DNA of 64,000 nt, taken from assembly GCA_025594325.1 (NCBI GenBank), contig JANHCV010000015.1:310001-374000 (forward strand). Direction: 5' to 3'. Made by a program: the position numbers and the translations under genes. Below, in pieces: positions 11,401 through 21,929 of the stretch (position 1 is the stretch's first letter; each line of letters starts with the position of its first letter). The DNA comes from Blastocladiella emersonii ATCC 22665. Its lineage: Eukaryota > Blastocladiomycota > Blastocladiomycetes > Blastocladiales > Blastocladiaceae. The notes beneath the pieces are model-generated. The model made no database searches and was not told where the DNA came from. It saw only the letters and a list, made by a program, of their open reading frames with translations.

Positions 11401-13436
11401 CGGCGCCGCACGAGCAAGAAGGCGAAGGCCGCTGCCGCCGCTGCCGCTGCCGCTGCCGCGGCGACCGCGTCATCCTCGCTCGGGTCCGCGGCGTCGGCGC
11501 TCAAGATGGTCGCTGCCGCCGTCGAGGCCGAGCTGGCGCCCACGCCGTTCGACGCGTACAACGACATGCCGCTTGACGACGAGCCCGGGTCTGGGCTCAA
11601 CGGCGACGAGGAGCCGGGTACCGCGGCGGGCTCGTCGCGCCAGCGCGTGTCGTTCGACGACGAGACGCCGAGCGGTCGCAGCAGCCGACTCGCCGGGCTC
11701 GCCTCGCCCGAGGCAGGGTCCGCCGCGGCGCGGCTCGCGTCGTTCGTGTCGACGGCCGCGTCCAAGCCGGCGGCGCTGCCGCCCATCACGTACGCCGCCC
11801 GCCCGAGCTCCAGCGCAAGCTCCAGTGCGAGCGCGGCCCTGCTCGCGGCGCCCGCGCCCGCGGTCCGCTCGCTGACGCCGCCCACGCCGCAGCCCTCTCC
11901 GCCCCCATCGCCGCCTCAGCAGCAGCAGGACGAGGACCCGCAGCAGGAGCAGCCGCAGGACCAGGACCAGTCGCAGCAGGACCAGCCCAACTTCCCGCAG
12001 CCCGTGATCCCGCGCAAGGACCGCGCGTGCTTCAACTGCAACTCGAAGGAGTCAACGACGTGGCGGCGCAGCCAGCTGTTCCCGGGCCCGCACTTCCTGT
12101 GCAACCCGTGCGGGCTGTACGAGCGGATGCACGGGGCCAGCCGGTCCATCGACCCGGCGGGGCAGGCCGAGGTGCGCGTGACGCGGCGCGAGCGCAAGAC
12201 GCTCAAATACACGTGCGGCAACTGCGGGACCACCGACACGCCGGCGTGGCGACGCGGACCGTCGGGCGAGCCGCTGTGCAACGTACGTTTTCGGTCGATC
12301 GATGCTTGAGCCGCGAAGCGGGGATTGACCTTTGTCGGAATCGATTGTAGGCGTGTGGGCTGTTCCACCGGCACCACTCGGCGGCGCGGCCGCACGACAA
12401 GAAGACCGACAACGCGCTGCCGCTGTCGATGCTGCAGCGACTGCCGTCGGGCCAGGTGGTCAGCGTCCCGCTCCCCGCCGACCCGCAGGAGGCCAGAGAC
12501 TTTCTCGCGACGCAGCAGCAGCAGTTCCAGTCGACGCACCACCACCACCACCCGTTCCACTACCTGCCGCCGCACCTCGCGTACGCGCACGGCATGCACA
12601 CGCACGCGCACGCCCACGCCCACGCGAACGCCCACGCGAGCGCGTACGCGCAGGGGCACCGCCACCATCACCACCACTATCCGAACGTGTACCCGCTGCC
12701 GCCGCACGTGCACCCGCACCTGCCGTATTCGCACGCGCAGCGCGCGTACCCGCAGTCGTACCAGCAGCAGCAGCAGCAGCACGACATGGCGGCCGCGGCG
12801 GCGGCAGCAGCAGCGGCCGCGTCGGCCGCGTCGTATCCCGGCATCGCGCAGCAGCACCACCAGCAGCAGCAGCAGCATCCGTTCCTCCCGGCCCCGCCCG
12901 TCGCCGCGGCGGCGTACCACCCCCACCACCGGTACCCGCACCCGCAGCAGCAGCAGCCGGCGTACGCGCCGTACCCGCCGCCGGTCGTCGCGAGCCATCA
13001 CTCGGCCACGGACCTGCACGCGGGCCAGCACGCGCACCAGCACCAGCACCATCAGCAGCAGCCGAGTGCCGCGTCGCATCAGCGCCGTCGCCGTGGGAGC
13101 TCGGCCCGTCCGGCATCGGCCGCGCCAGCGCTCGGCGGCGGCGGCGGCGGCAGCGGAGCGACCTCGTCGTCTTCCGCGCTGCTCCCGCCGCTCTCGAGCC
13201 ACCCGCCACCGCTCCCGACGCTCGCGCAGTTCCAGCAGCAGCGCGACCAGTACCACCAGCAGCAGAACCAGCAGCAGCGGCAGGGCTCGCGCGAGGCGTC
13301 TGCGCCGCGGCCGCGGCGCGCGTCGGTCTCTGAGATCGCGGCGACGGCCGCGGCCGAGTCGATGCAACAGCAGCAGCCCAGCAACCAGTCGAACGGCGGC
13401 GATGGCGCAAACGATGAGATGGATTGGCTAGCGTGA
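5454..13436 (+). CDS. Giant GATA-type zinc-finger transcription regulator (2,559 aa, two fingers)
   Basis: Three exons: 5454-5826, 6062-12282 and 12351-13436. Residues 1 to about 2,090 are low complexity: Pro/Ala/Ser-rich, with Lys/Ala-rich basic and Glu-rich acidic blocks. An AT-hook-like KRKRGRPRK lies near residue 750. Finger 1 starts at Cys2114 with spacing C-x2-C-x20-C-x2-C and an STTWRR core. Finger 2 starts at Cys2176 with canonical C-x2-C-x17-C-x2-C and a DTPAWRRG core. An intron splits finger 2 between LCN and ACGLFHRHH. The tail is His-, Gln- and Ala-rich, with many HHHH and QQQQ runs. GATA fingers bind (A/T)GATA(A/G) in the nucleus; the targets cannot be inferred. It is far longer than typical fungal GATA factors, most of the excess being disordered. 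The 234-nt first intron is long for this locus. Confidence 0.85.
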
Positions 13437-13721
13437 TTGTGATTGATTGATTTGAATGAATGAATGTGGGAGTGTGCCTATACATCTTCACCTGTGCGAG
13501 CTGCGACCAGGGCTGCGAGACAGAGCGGAGACGCGCCTCGAAATCATGTGAGTGTGGCACCCCCGCACTGCCTCCCGGGATCGCCCGATCAGGCCGGCAC
13601 CGGTCAGTCGCCATCTCCCTCCTCCCAGTCATCTCCCCTGCCGGCCGCCCGGCTGGCGTCTGCCCTCTCTCCCGCTCCCTCTCCCATACACGCCACGATC
13701 ACCACGGAGCTATACTCTGCC

Positions 13722-15803
13722 ATGTCACTCGGGAACATCCCGCCACGGACCATGCATCTGCACCACCATCCGGCCGTCCGCGCCTCGCTGGCCCGCGGCA
13801 CCGCCATGGCGCGCGCTGCGTCGGCCGCCCACGTCCACGCGCATGTGCACGCGGGTCTGCCGGCTGCGACGACGGCCACCCGCCTTCTCGCGGCACGCCG
13901 CGCAATGTCGTCGACGCACATCCCGCACCTCGCCGCCGCTGCTACCGCCTCGGGCTCTACGTCGGCAGCAACAGCCTCCCGTACCCGCTCCGCGACCCAC
14001 GGGAGCTTCCCGACCTTTGCCGCCGCCGCCGCCACCGTGCAGTCCCGCCGCGCGTACTCGGCGACGCCGATCCAGGACGCGCCCGAGGACCACCGGTACC
14101 TGTCGCCGGGCGGTCCGCTCGAGCAGTACCGCGGGCTAGTGCGTAGCGGCCGCGTGCGCATGGATGCGCACCAGCTCGAGATCGTGCGCCGGCTCCAGGT
14201 CCTGCACGACCGCGTCGTCGCGGCGAACCCGCCGCCGAGTGGAGGGCGCGCCGCGGATGAGGCGGTGGTGGATCTGGTCGAGGAGATGGAGGACGCCGAG
14301 CACGGGCGGTCACTGTGGAACCGGTTCAAGGTGCGCGCGGCTCTCGACGCGGAAGGTAGGGTTGTCGCTGATGGTGGTTGTGATGATGACCGTGTAGAGC
14401 ATCTTCGCCGACGAGTCCAAGGCCGACGACGCGGTCAAGAGCGATGCCGCAGATATGGCGCCGCCCGAGGTCCCGAGCCTATACATGGTACAGTCGCTCT
14501 GCCCTTCCCGCACGGCTCGCGACTCACCCTCACCTCGATCCGCCCGTACAGTTCGGCACGGTCGGCACGGGAAAGACGTTCACCATGGACCTCTTCTACC
14601 ACTCGCTCCCCAAGCACATCCGCGCGAAGCGCATGCACTTCAACCAGTTCATGATTAACGTCCACGCCCGTACGTCGTCCCGCCCTCCCCCTACTCGCGA
14701 CACCTCAACGCTCACGATCCGGCAACTGCAGGGAGCCACGAGCTCAAGTCGGCCAGCACCAAGCCGATTGACGCGACCCCGCTCGTGGCCGCCGAGCTCG
14801 CGCGCGACGCCCGCGTCCTGTGCTTTGACGAGTTCCAGGTCACCAACATTGCCGACGCCATGATCCTGCGCCGCCTGCTCAAGCTCATGTTCCAGCGCGG
14901 CATCGTCATGGTCGTCACGTCCAACCGCCACCCTGGTACGCTGTGTGTCGTTTCTCTCCACCTCATGCACCGGAGCTCACAGCCGCATGTGGGCCTGTAG
15001 ACGAGCTGTACCAGAACGGCCTCCAGCGCGAGTCGTTCTTGCCGTGCATCGACCTGATCAAGACCCAGTGCGACGTGGTCTCGCTCAACAGCGGCGTCGA
15101 CTACCGCAAGCGCGCCCAGGGCACCGCGCCCGTCTACTTCCAGTACGCTCTCCGCTTCCCTACTCCTCGCACCACCGCCGCCCACTCACTTCCGACCAAA
15201 CCCAGTCCGCTCTCGCCGCCCGCGACCACCTTCATCAACACGCTATGGCACACCTTGTGCGGTTCGCACGCGGACCCGCCGCGGGACCTTCCGCACACGG
15301 GCCGCGCCGTCCGCGTCCCGCGCCAAGTCGCGTCGCGTGGCGTCGCGCGCTTCACCTTCGACGACCTGTGCGCGCAGCCGCTGGCCGCCGCCGACTACCT
15401 GGCGATCGTTTCCCATTACCCGGTGATCCTGGTCGACCAGGTCCCGACCCTGTCGGTGACGGGCAACCGCGCCGAGCTGCGCCGCTGGATCACCTTCATT
15501 GACGCCGCCTACGACGCCAAGGCGTGCGTCCTGCTCCACACGGCGGCGCCCGTCCACCAGCTCGTGCCCGTCGCGCCCGACGAGCCGCCGGGTGACGAGG
15601 AGCGGTTCGCTACGGACCGCACGCTGTCCCGCCTCATGGAGATGCAGGGCGAGGAGTGGGTCGCCGACCCCGAGGTCCGCGCGCTCGTGTTTGATGCGGT
15701 CAGGGAGGCGAGGCGGTTGGTGCCGGACGCTGATGCGAATGTTGGCGTCGGGCTCGCGAGTCCCGCGTCGTCGAGTGCGGCGGCGGCGCAGGGACGAGCG
15801 TAG
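13722..15803 (+). CDS. AFG1: AFG1/LACE1-family mitochondrial ATPase
   Basis: Six exons (13722-14330, 14398-14487, 14552-14669, 14732-14935, 15001-15142, 15206-15803) give 586 aa. The first 110 residues are Arg/Ala/His-rich without an ordered fold, consistent with import into mitochondria. The ATPase core has Walker A GTVGTGKT at residues 235-242, Walker B LCFDEFQVTNIADAM around 302-316, then the TSNRHPDELYQNGLQRESF stretch typical of this family. It ends with FDDLCAQPLAAADYLAI and the WITFIDAAYD block. AFG1 proteins are inner-membrane-associated ATPases linked to turnover of mitochondrially encoded respiratory subunits. The last intron (15143-15205) is 63 nt and open in frame, so retention would add 21 residues rather than truncate the protein. 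Confidence 0.9.
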
Positions 15804-15943
15804 GCGGGAATGAATGGGAATCACGGAGCGTGTGTACCAATACACAGAGTAGCCTTGCTCGAGTGGAAAGATCGTGTTATTGCGCGTGAAAAAGTATGTG
15901 ACAGATGAGTGATGCGTGCGTGGGATCAAAGACAAGGACGAGC

Positions 15944-17400
15944 TCAAAACTCGGCGCGGCGCGCGAGCGGCACCGCCGTCGTCGTCGCCACTGGGGCCGG
16001 CGGGGGCTGACACACGACCGCGTCGAGCACCGCGTTACACTGGCTGGGCGGGACCGTGATCGCGCCCTTGTTGAGCGCGTCGCCGACGGTCAGTGCGATA
16101 CACGACCCGACATACGTGTTCCCGTTGTACGACCGGATCCACGCCGACCCGCGCGCGCCGAGCGCCGTGTACATGAGGCCGAGCAGCTGGGTCCACGAGT
16201 TGCCCGACCGCAGGTCCGCGAGGGCGAGCCCGCGCTTAGCGCACACGGCGGCTGCGTCCGCGGCTTTCGTGCCGGCCTGCGTCTCGATCACGCGGTACGC
16301 CGTGTCGACGGTCGGCCCGTGCACGATCTCGCCCGTCTTGCGCAGCTTGCAGATGGGCGGGAGCGCGGTGGATGGGTTGGCGATGTTGTACATCGGGTTC
16401 TACGGCACGGGTGTGAGTGGGAGGTGTCCGGACCAGCGATGGCGACGAGCGGGAAGCGTACCCCGGTCGCGACCGACGGCAGCGTCAGCTGCAGGCCCGG
16501 CTGCCCGTACGTGTCGCCGTTCCAGCTCGCGATGAGCGCCTTCTTGCCGAGCCCGACGCAGTCGATGCCCACTACACCGCATCGCATCGGGTTAGCTCTG
16601 GCGCGCGCGTCGTACACTGATGCGATGAACCGTACGCTTCTTGACCTCGTCGGCGTTCTTGGCCGACACGGGTGCGAGATCCGCGTTGATCGCATCACAC
16701 GCGGCCTGCGCGTCAGCGACCTTGGCCGTCACCACCGCGGCCTCGTTGCGCGGGACCGCGTAGTCCTGCGACGATCCTGCGCAGTACGCCGCGGACCCGA
16801 CACGCATGCGGAACGCGCCAGACGCGCACCCGGAGCCCGTCTTGGGGACGATCCCCCACTCTTTAGTGCCCGGCGGCAGCACGACGGTCGCCTTGGGCAC
16901 CGCACTGCCCGCGGGGTCGGTCCAGCAGTCGCGCTCGATCACCGCGGTCCCCGCGAAATAGTCGGCGCATGCCGTGTTGGGCGTCGACGCCAGCGTCGCG
17001 GTTTCGCCCAGGAACTTGCCGTCGGCCCACACGTACGCGTTTGGCCCGTCGTGGATCTCCTGCGACCCGCGGAACGTCGTCACGAGGTCGATCTCGGTCG
17101 GGTGCGTGCCGGCATCGGGCAGGTCGAGAGTGGAGCGCCAGTTGAAGTCGGTCATGCACTGGTCGTACGGGATCCAGCCGTTCGTGCCCAGGTCCTGCGC
17201 CGAGATCGCGAACAGGCCCCACGACGAAGGCGCGGGCAGGCCGCCGGGCTGCACGGGGGCTGCGGGTACACGAAGGGTGAGTCGTGAGCATCGTTGGGTC
17301 CGAGGGACGCGCGGGGCGTACCACGGCGGAGCAGCGGCGACTCGGCGGCCGCGTGCGTCGCGAGCAGCGCGAGGAGGGCGCAGAGGGTGATGAGTTTCAT
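15944..17400 (-). CDS. Secreted protein with two C-type-lectin-like repeats
   Basis: Four exons on the minus strand (17400-17322, 17259-16636, 16571-16462, 16399-15944) give 422 aa. The start MKLITLCALLALLATHAAAE is a clear signal peptide, and the first intron follows soon after it. Two related segments carry a helix with AxxxC (AQAACDAINADLAPVSAKN and AAAVCAKRGLALADLRSGN) followed by ALIASWNGDTY or AWIRSYNGNTY. This matches the cysteine helix, and the W-I-x-S-x-N-G strand near it, of C-type-lectin-like folds. The N-terminal block (about residues 30-190) contains many Cys and Trp and I cannot classify it. There is no transmembrane anchor. Carbohydrate binding is only an inference, because calcium-site motifs such as EPN or QPD are not obvious. 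Confidence 0.65.
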
Positions 17401-18333
17401 GGTAACGGGTGCTTGTGTTGAAAAGAGCGAGAGTGGGCCGCGGGGCTCGTCGAGTACTTGGAGCATCGGAACCATTTCGTCGCAGGGAGTGCAGCGAAAC
17501 GGCGGGTGCGAGACAGGCGAGCCGCGTCGCGCGCTTGTTCGCGTTCTCACACGTGGCGTGAGAAACGCGTCTCACGTGCGCTCGGCTCCGGCCGGATCAC
17601 GACTTTTCATCACACGCTCTCAAGTTCGCAAATCCAAGGGAGGGTGGTTGCTGAGCGTCGGGCTCACGCACGAGACAAATGCTTGGAGTGAACGAAGCAC
17701 GCACGAAGTCGTCACACGCAGACAACGTTCTCGCACAGCCTCTGGCGAGCGGACGTGCCAAGTTCTCCTCGCATCTCGTGTCGGACGTTCGTTTGACCCA
17801 TACATTGTATCTCTCGGCTGCCCATGTTATTTAGCCGGTCGTGAAGCGCGTGTCGAACAGCCTCACAGGCGGCGAGGAGAGCTGCTGCGCCACCCGACCG
17901 CGGAGACCTCCCTGATCCGGGTGCCGCTGCGCCCGGCCACCGGTTGCGCCGATATGCAACTCCAATGCACCTCCACCGGTCACAGGGTCGATTGACGCGG
18001 GCAAACCGTGCTGCTCCTTCGCCACACGCACGCGCTCGTCGGCCGTCTCTAAAAGTACGCGCGCGTCGTCACGACAGGTCGGATGGTCGCCGCCGCGAGC
18101 GCCTGACGAACCGCAACGTTGCGGTGGCGACTTCACGCGACGACAGAGCGGATCTGCCGCTGTTGTTCCGGAGTGACTGGGTCTGACGCGAGTCACGCAC
18201 CACGCGTCGCGTGGTCGGCGATGCAGGACTGAGGCGGAGCGCCGACGCCCATCGAGAGTTGCGTGGAAGCTGCTCGCCGCAGAGCTTGCCGCTACGCCGC
18301 CGTCGCTTGGCCGAGGGTGGGCGAGCTCCGACC
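17401..18333. other. Intergenic region upstream of the first 8-Cys peptide gene
   Basis: No gene seen. The segment 17890-18060 has recognisable but diverged similarity to 24590-24750, upstream of another 8-Cys peptide gene. Shared blocks include GCTGCGCCACC, GGGTGCCGC and CACCGGT. Near 17550-17580 there is a hyphenated inverted pattern around ACGCGT flanked by CACGTG-like steps. Confidence 0.45.
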
Positions 18334-18391
18334 GATAAATATCGGCCGTTCCCCCGCCGTCCGAGCTGGGATCAGCACAGAGCAGAGCAAG
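18334..18391 (+). promoter_or_regulatory. Shared core promoter of 8-Cys peptide gene 1
   Basis: GATAAATATCGGCC, then CCCCCGC, then an AGCAGAGCAAG tract (ending 18391). The GATAAATA box begins 92 bp before the ATG at 18426. The same order and spacing precede the other four family members. Confidence 0.7.
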
Positions 18392-18425
18392 TACCCCTCC
18401 GCCCGCTTCCATCCCCGCCATCATC

Positions 18426-18741
18426 ATGCAGTTCTCCAAGATCCTCTTCGCCGTCGCCGTCGTCCTCGGCTGCGCCGCCTCGGGCGTGACTGCCGCTCCT
18501 GCCGAGTCCAAGGCCGCTGCCGCTGCTCCCGCCTCCATCGGTGCGTGGCCATCAACTTGCTCTCGCTCGCGCCTTCGAGCTGAATACTTACTTACCCTAC
18601 CCTTTTCCCCATCCAACAGGCATCCAGGGCTGTGCCTACCAGTGCTACCGCGCCTGTTCGTACCGCTGCGGCGGTAACTCGTCGTGCCTCGACGACTGCG
18701 CCCGCGACTGCTCCGACTGCGACGACGGCCGCCGCCCGTAA
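18426..18741 (+). CDS. Small secreted 8-cysteine peptide 1 (78 aa)
   Basis: Two exons, 18426-18540 and 18620-18741. Exon 1 encodes a signal peptide (MQFSKILFAVAVVLGCAASG) and a short Ala/Ser-rich pro-like stretch. The 79-nt intron has a GTGCGT donor and is in phase 1. Exon 2 begins GIQGC and encodes the whole module with spacing C-x3-C-x3-C-x3-C-x5-C-x3-C-x3-C-x2-C, ending DDGRRP. The run of i,i+4 cysteines would suit two short helices pinned by disulfides, which is inference. I do not recognise the family outside this window. Four paralogs lie within 11 kb. An antimicrobial, effector or signalling role are all possible, and sequence alone does not choose between them. Confidence 0.75.
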
Positions 18742-21014
18742 GGTTTTGACGCTCGATCGCCGACTCGCGTGCGCGGGGCCGGTCGTGGCCCGTCGTGGCC
18801 CGTCGTGTCCACGCAACAGATTGATGTCAAGACGGTGGATTGCTGAGAAATAGAAATGTATCGAAAGCTTTTGTTCAATCTGGATGTGTTCCGTTCCTGA
18901 AGGTGAGCTTGACACGCGAAGTTCAAAACACGTGCCCGCCGTGGCAGTCGCTGATCCTTTATTTTGCAGCGAGTCTCCTTTCATATCACGCAATTTATTA
19001 GACTCAAGGCTTTGAGAGATAATCTTGAGCTTCATGGCGTGCAATAGACCTCTTGCACGGGTCCGGCCCAGCGAGTCACGACGACAACGGTGCACTGCAG
19101 ACCCTCGACCGTGGCTTCTAATCGCTCGTCGTCACGGTTTTAGTTGCGGCCCAAACAAAGCACTAGGTGTGTGTGCTGCGCACACACTTGGGTCTCAGCT
19201 GTAGCTTTAGTCTGCCGTGTCGATGATGAGAACAGCAGCGCAGGTACAACGCGCGCGGTAGGCACGCGTCCATGGCCAACTACCCCACGGCCATGAGCAT
19301 CGTGGCCGCGGAAAATCACGTTATTCGGTTGAGCAAGCACTCGAAGCCGTGGCTCATGGTCGGAACTGAGGCTGGACTCAAACATGTCGCGCTGGCTGCC
19401 CGAAAGTCCGTACCAGTTAAGTTAACTGAGTTAACAAAGTTGAGGAGCGGGAGAAGCCCTCGAGGCCAAGGTCGCGGCCGCCCACGCCGCCTTGTTCCTG
19501 AGCGCGGATCGTCCGCAGCCTTGCTGGAGAGAACGTTCGCCCGAGCACCTGCTCATGGTCCCGGTCCATGAGAAGCAGTCTAAGAGCCAGTCGACCTCAC
19601 GCACCTGTTCCCGCCGTGTGCTTTCTGTGTTGCGGTTCGTAAGCTTGCGATCCACCTCTCCGAACTGGTACGAGGCTGCATCGGCGGCACCCTTTGCAAA
19701 TGAAGAAGCCACTAACGAGAAGGCCAAGGCCAGGTCCGCGGCAGCGACGGTCGCTGGGTTGCTGGTCGGCGCGTGACGGATCAAGCGCGGTGTGTTGCAG
19801 TGGGCGGGAAGGTTAATAAAAACTTGGATAATTTGGACGACGTCGTGAAGCGCCGCAGTGTATGGGCGTCACCCTGACTCGCGTTCTGGGCGGTGGCTAT
19901 TGAGCGGAACGCAACGAGCGTCGCCGTGAGGATCTTTCGCACGCGGCCGACGTCTGACCAGCGATCAGGATCGAGCCCAAGGGGATCTTGACGCAGGGCC
20001 AGTCCTTGAAGTCGATCACGTCAACGATGCGCATGTGCGCCTCGCCCGTAACCTCGTCAACGACGCGTTGGAGCGAGAAAGAATTGTGTCGCGCAGGTCG
20101 ACCCGCACGACGCGGTACGCGGTGTCGAGCACGATTCGCGGCTGGCTACTTTCAGTATGATGCAGTGGGCGCGTACACGCCTGACGCTGCTGAGCCTTCT
20201 TCTTTATCGTCGGGCTAGGCTCGGTTAGCTGGCGTGATCCAGTCGTGGTCGTGGATCCTCGGAGTCGTTCTCGCCGCCTGAAACCTATGTTTCGGGCTCG
20301 CGTCGCACCGTTCTCGCCTTGCTGCGTGCATGTTGAGCTTTCTCCAGTCAATGTGTACGTCACGTCATCGCTACCCCTCAGTAATCGCTATGTAGACGCT
20401 ACCCATCGCCAACAATGAAATCATTTACTTGCGAACGATGACCCAAATCCATGACCTTGTACTATCTCGGTAACTAGGCGATTCACGAACTCTAGACTTT
20501 TTTGCGCCTAAAGAGAAAGACAAAGGCGGATCGAAGCGCGTAAGTTCGGGCGGCCGGATTGAAGACAGTTAAGGGAACCAGCGGAAATAGAGGACCTATA
20601 TTTTGCGCCGGGTGTTTCAAAATGATTTTTGCGCGACCTTGATGCTGCGCTGATTGTTGTTCGAAAGCGGTCGTAACGGTTGGCGACGGAGCTGCAGGCG
20701 GGGTCGGAGAGCGGTGGCTCAGCGGGTGGAGCAGCGGGTGGCGCAGCAGTGGGAGACAGCACCGACCGACCGCTCCACTGTCACTCCAGGTTGACGCACA
20801 TTTGAAGACTTTCAAGTAGGTCGCCTCGTCAAATAAGCAGTGTCAGAATTTTTATTACACAGAGCTGAGGCCAATGCGGGGAGTCGGGGACTTGGAATGA
20901 GAGCTAGACCAAGATAGTTGGGGTCGGGGGCCAGAACTGCAGACGAAGCTTGGTTCACGTGCAGGTAGATGTCTCTGATAGGTTCCAATTGCTCAAACAG
21001 AAACTCAGCTTCGC
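18742..21014. other. Gene-poor stretch between peptide gene 1 and the first transposon
   Basis: 2.3 kb, less GC-rich than the coding blocks. Short open frames exist at 19272-19571 and 19431-19784 but lack domain-like composition or splice continuity. The 20.0-20.2 kb part reads partly like decayed coding DNA, but I cannot assign it. No tRNA-like cloverleaf was noticed. Confidence 0.4.
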
Positions 21015-21151
21015 TAAGGGCCCGTTTGGTTCCGGGGTGAATCAGGTGGATCAATCGATTTTACACGGTCCGGTGTTCACCCAGCTGAAACGTGGCATTT
21101 TCACCCCGTCGCGTTCATCGCGGCGTTTGGGTCGACCCCCGGATGAGCTGA

Positions 21152-21616
21152 ATGGAACCCTCGTCGCTGAATTGCCCGTCTGCTCGCCCCCGAAACCTTC
21201 AGGCTGTGCTTCCCGGCCTATATAAACGCTGTTTTCCTTCGTGGGGCAGCTCGACCACCACCGGCGAGTACTCGCACCTCGAGCAGGACGGCAAGGAGTC
21301 TGGTGACGTGGAAGGTGTCGATGGTCAAGACGACGCGGCCCCCGCCAGCAAGCGCAGCCGCACTTCGGACAGCAGCTCGCGTCGCCTCTCGGACTCGGAA
21401 TTCCTCATGGGCATCAAGGAGGTGTTCCAGAGCGTCGCGACCGCCGACTCCAAGCCCGTCTTGACCGCCGCACTTGAATGGGTCCAGGACGCGTACAACG
21501 ACAATGAAGAGTACCAGATCGACGTCGCCACCCGCCTGACCGAGGATCAAGCGCTTCGCGTCATGGCCGTGTCCGAATCGAAGCGCAAGCGCATCCTCGA
21601 GATTTTCATTCAGTAG
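21152..21616 (+). CDS. Second transposon frame, probably N-terminally deleted ORF1 protein (copy 1)
   Basis: The frame is open for 154 codons. Only its distal part, from about SHLEQDGKESG on, looks like protein: acidic and Ser-rich, then a helical C-terminus ending ALRVMAVSESKRKRILEIF. Harbinger elements usually pair the transposase with a Myb/SANT DNA-binding protein, and this tail fits the end of such a protein, but no Myb domain is present. A TATATAAA box at 21219-21226 lies inside the frame. Transcription would therefore begin after the nominal ATG, and the first downstream in-frame ATG is at the MGIKEVFQ segment. An internal deletion joining promoter to the 3' part of the gene explains this best. 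Function is likely lost or partial. Confidence 0.5.
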   Translation: MEPSSLNCPSARPRNLQAVLPGLYKRCFPSWGSSTTTGEYSHLEQDGKESGDVEGVDGQDDAAPASKRSRTSDSSSRRLSDSEFLMGIKEVFQSVATADSKPVLTAALEWVQDAYNDNEEYQIDVATRLTEDQALRVMAVSESKRKRILEIFIQ

Positions 21617-21929
21617 CTCACTCGCACATGTCCCCCTCCCCTCGCGTTGCTTCCTGGCCTTGTTCTCGCCCATTTGTGTCCAATACATCTGGCTTTGTGT
21701 CCATCGTATCTTCAATCGTTACCCTTCGCTCGAAAATGACGCGACTCGTTGAGAAACGCGTGGTTCTCAAAGTGTCTCGCACGTCACGTGATTGATCGAC
21801 GCGTCTCCACCGATGCGTTCTGACCTCAGCGACGCGTCAAATCATCTGGAATCGCTTATCTAACGTTATAGTACTTGACAAATCAGTATATTACAGCATG
21901 CATGCGGGTACAACAATTATTTCGCGCCT

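Noticed and set aside
6048-11885. Long open frames on the minus strand (hundreds of codons) inside the GATA gene
   Set aside because: They lie opposite a verified zinc-finger gene, read as Ser/Ala/Gly-rich low complexity, and are the expected mirror of GC-rich third positions.
12540-12960. CAC/CAG repeats that could be taken for a repeat array or CRISPR
   Set aside because: They are in-frame His and Gln codons of the GATA protein tail, with no direct-repeat/spacer structure.
19431-19784. 117-codon minus-strand frame between peptide gene 1 and the transposon
   Set aside because: No signal peptide, domain or splice support; the length is within chance for this base composition.
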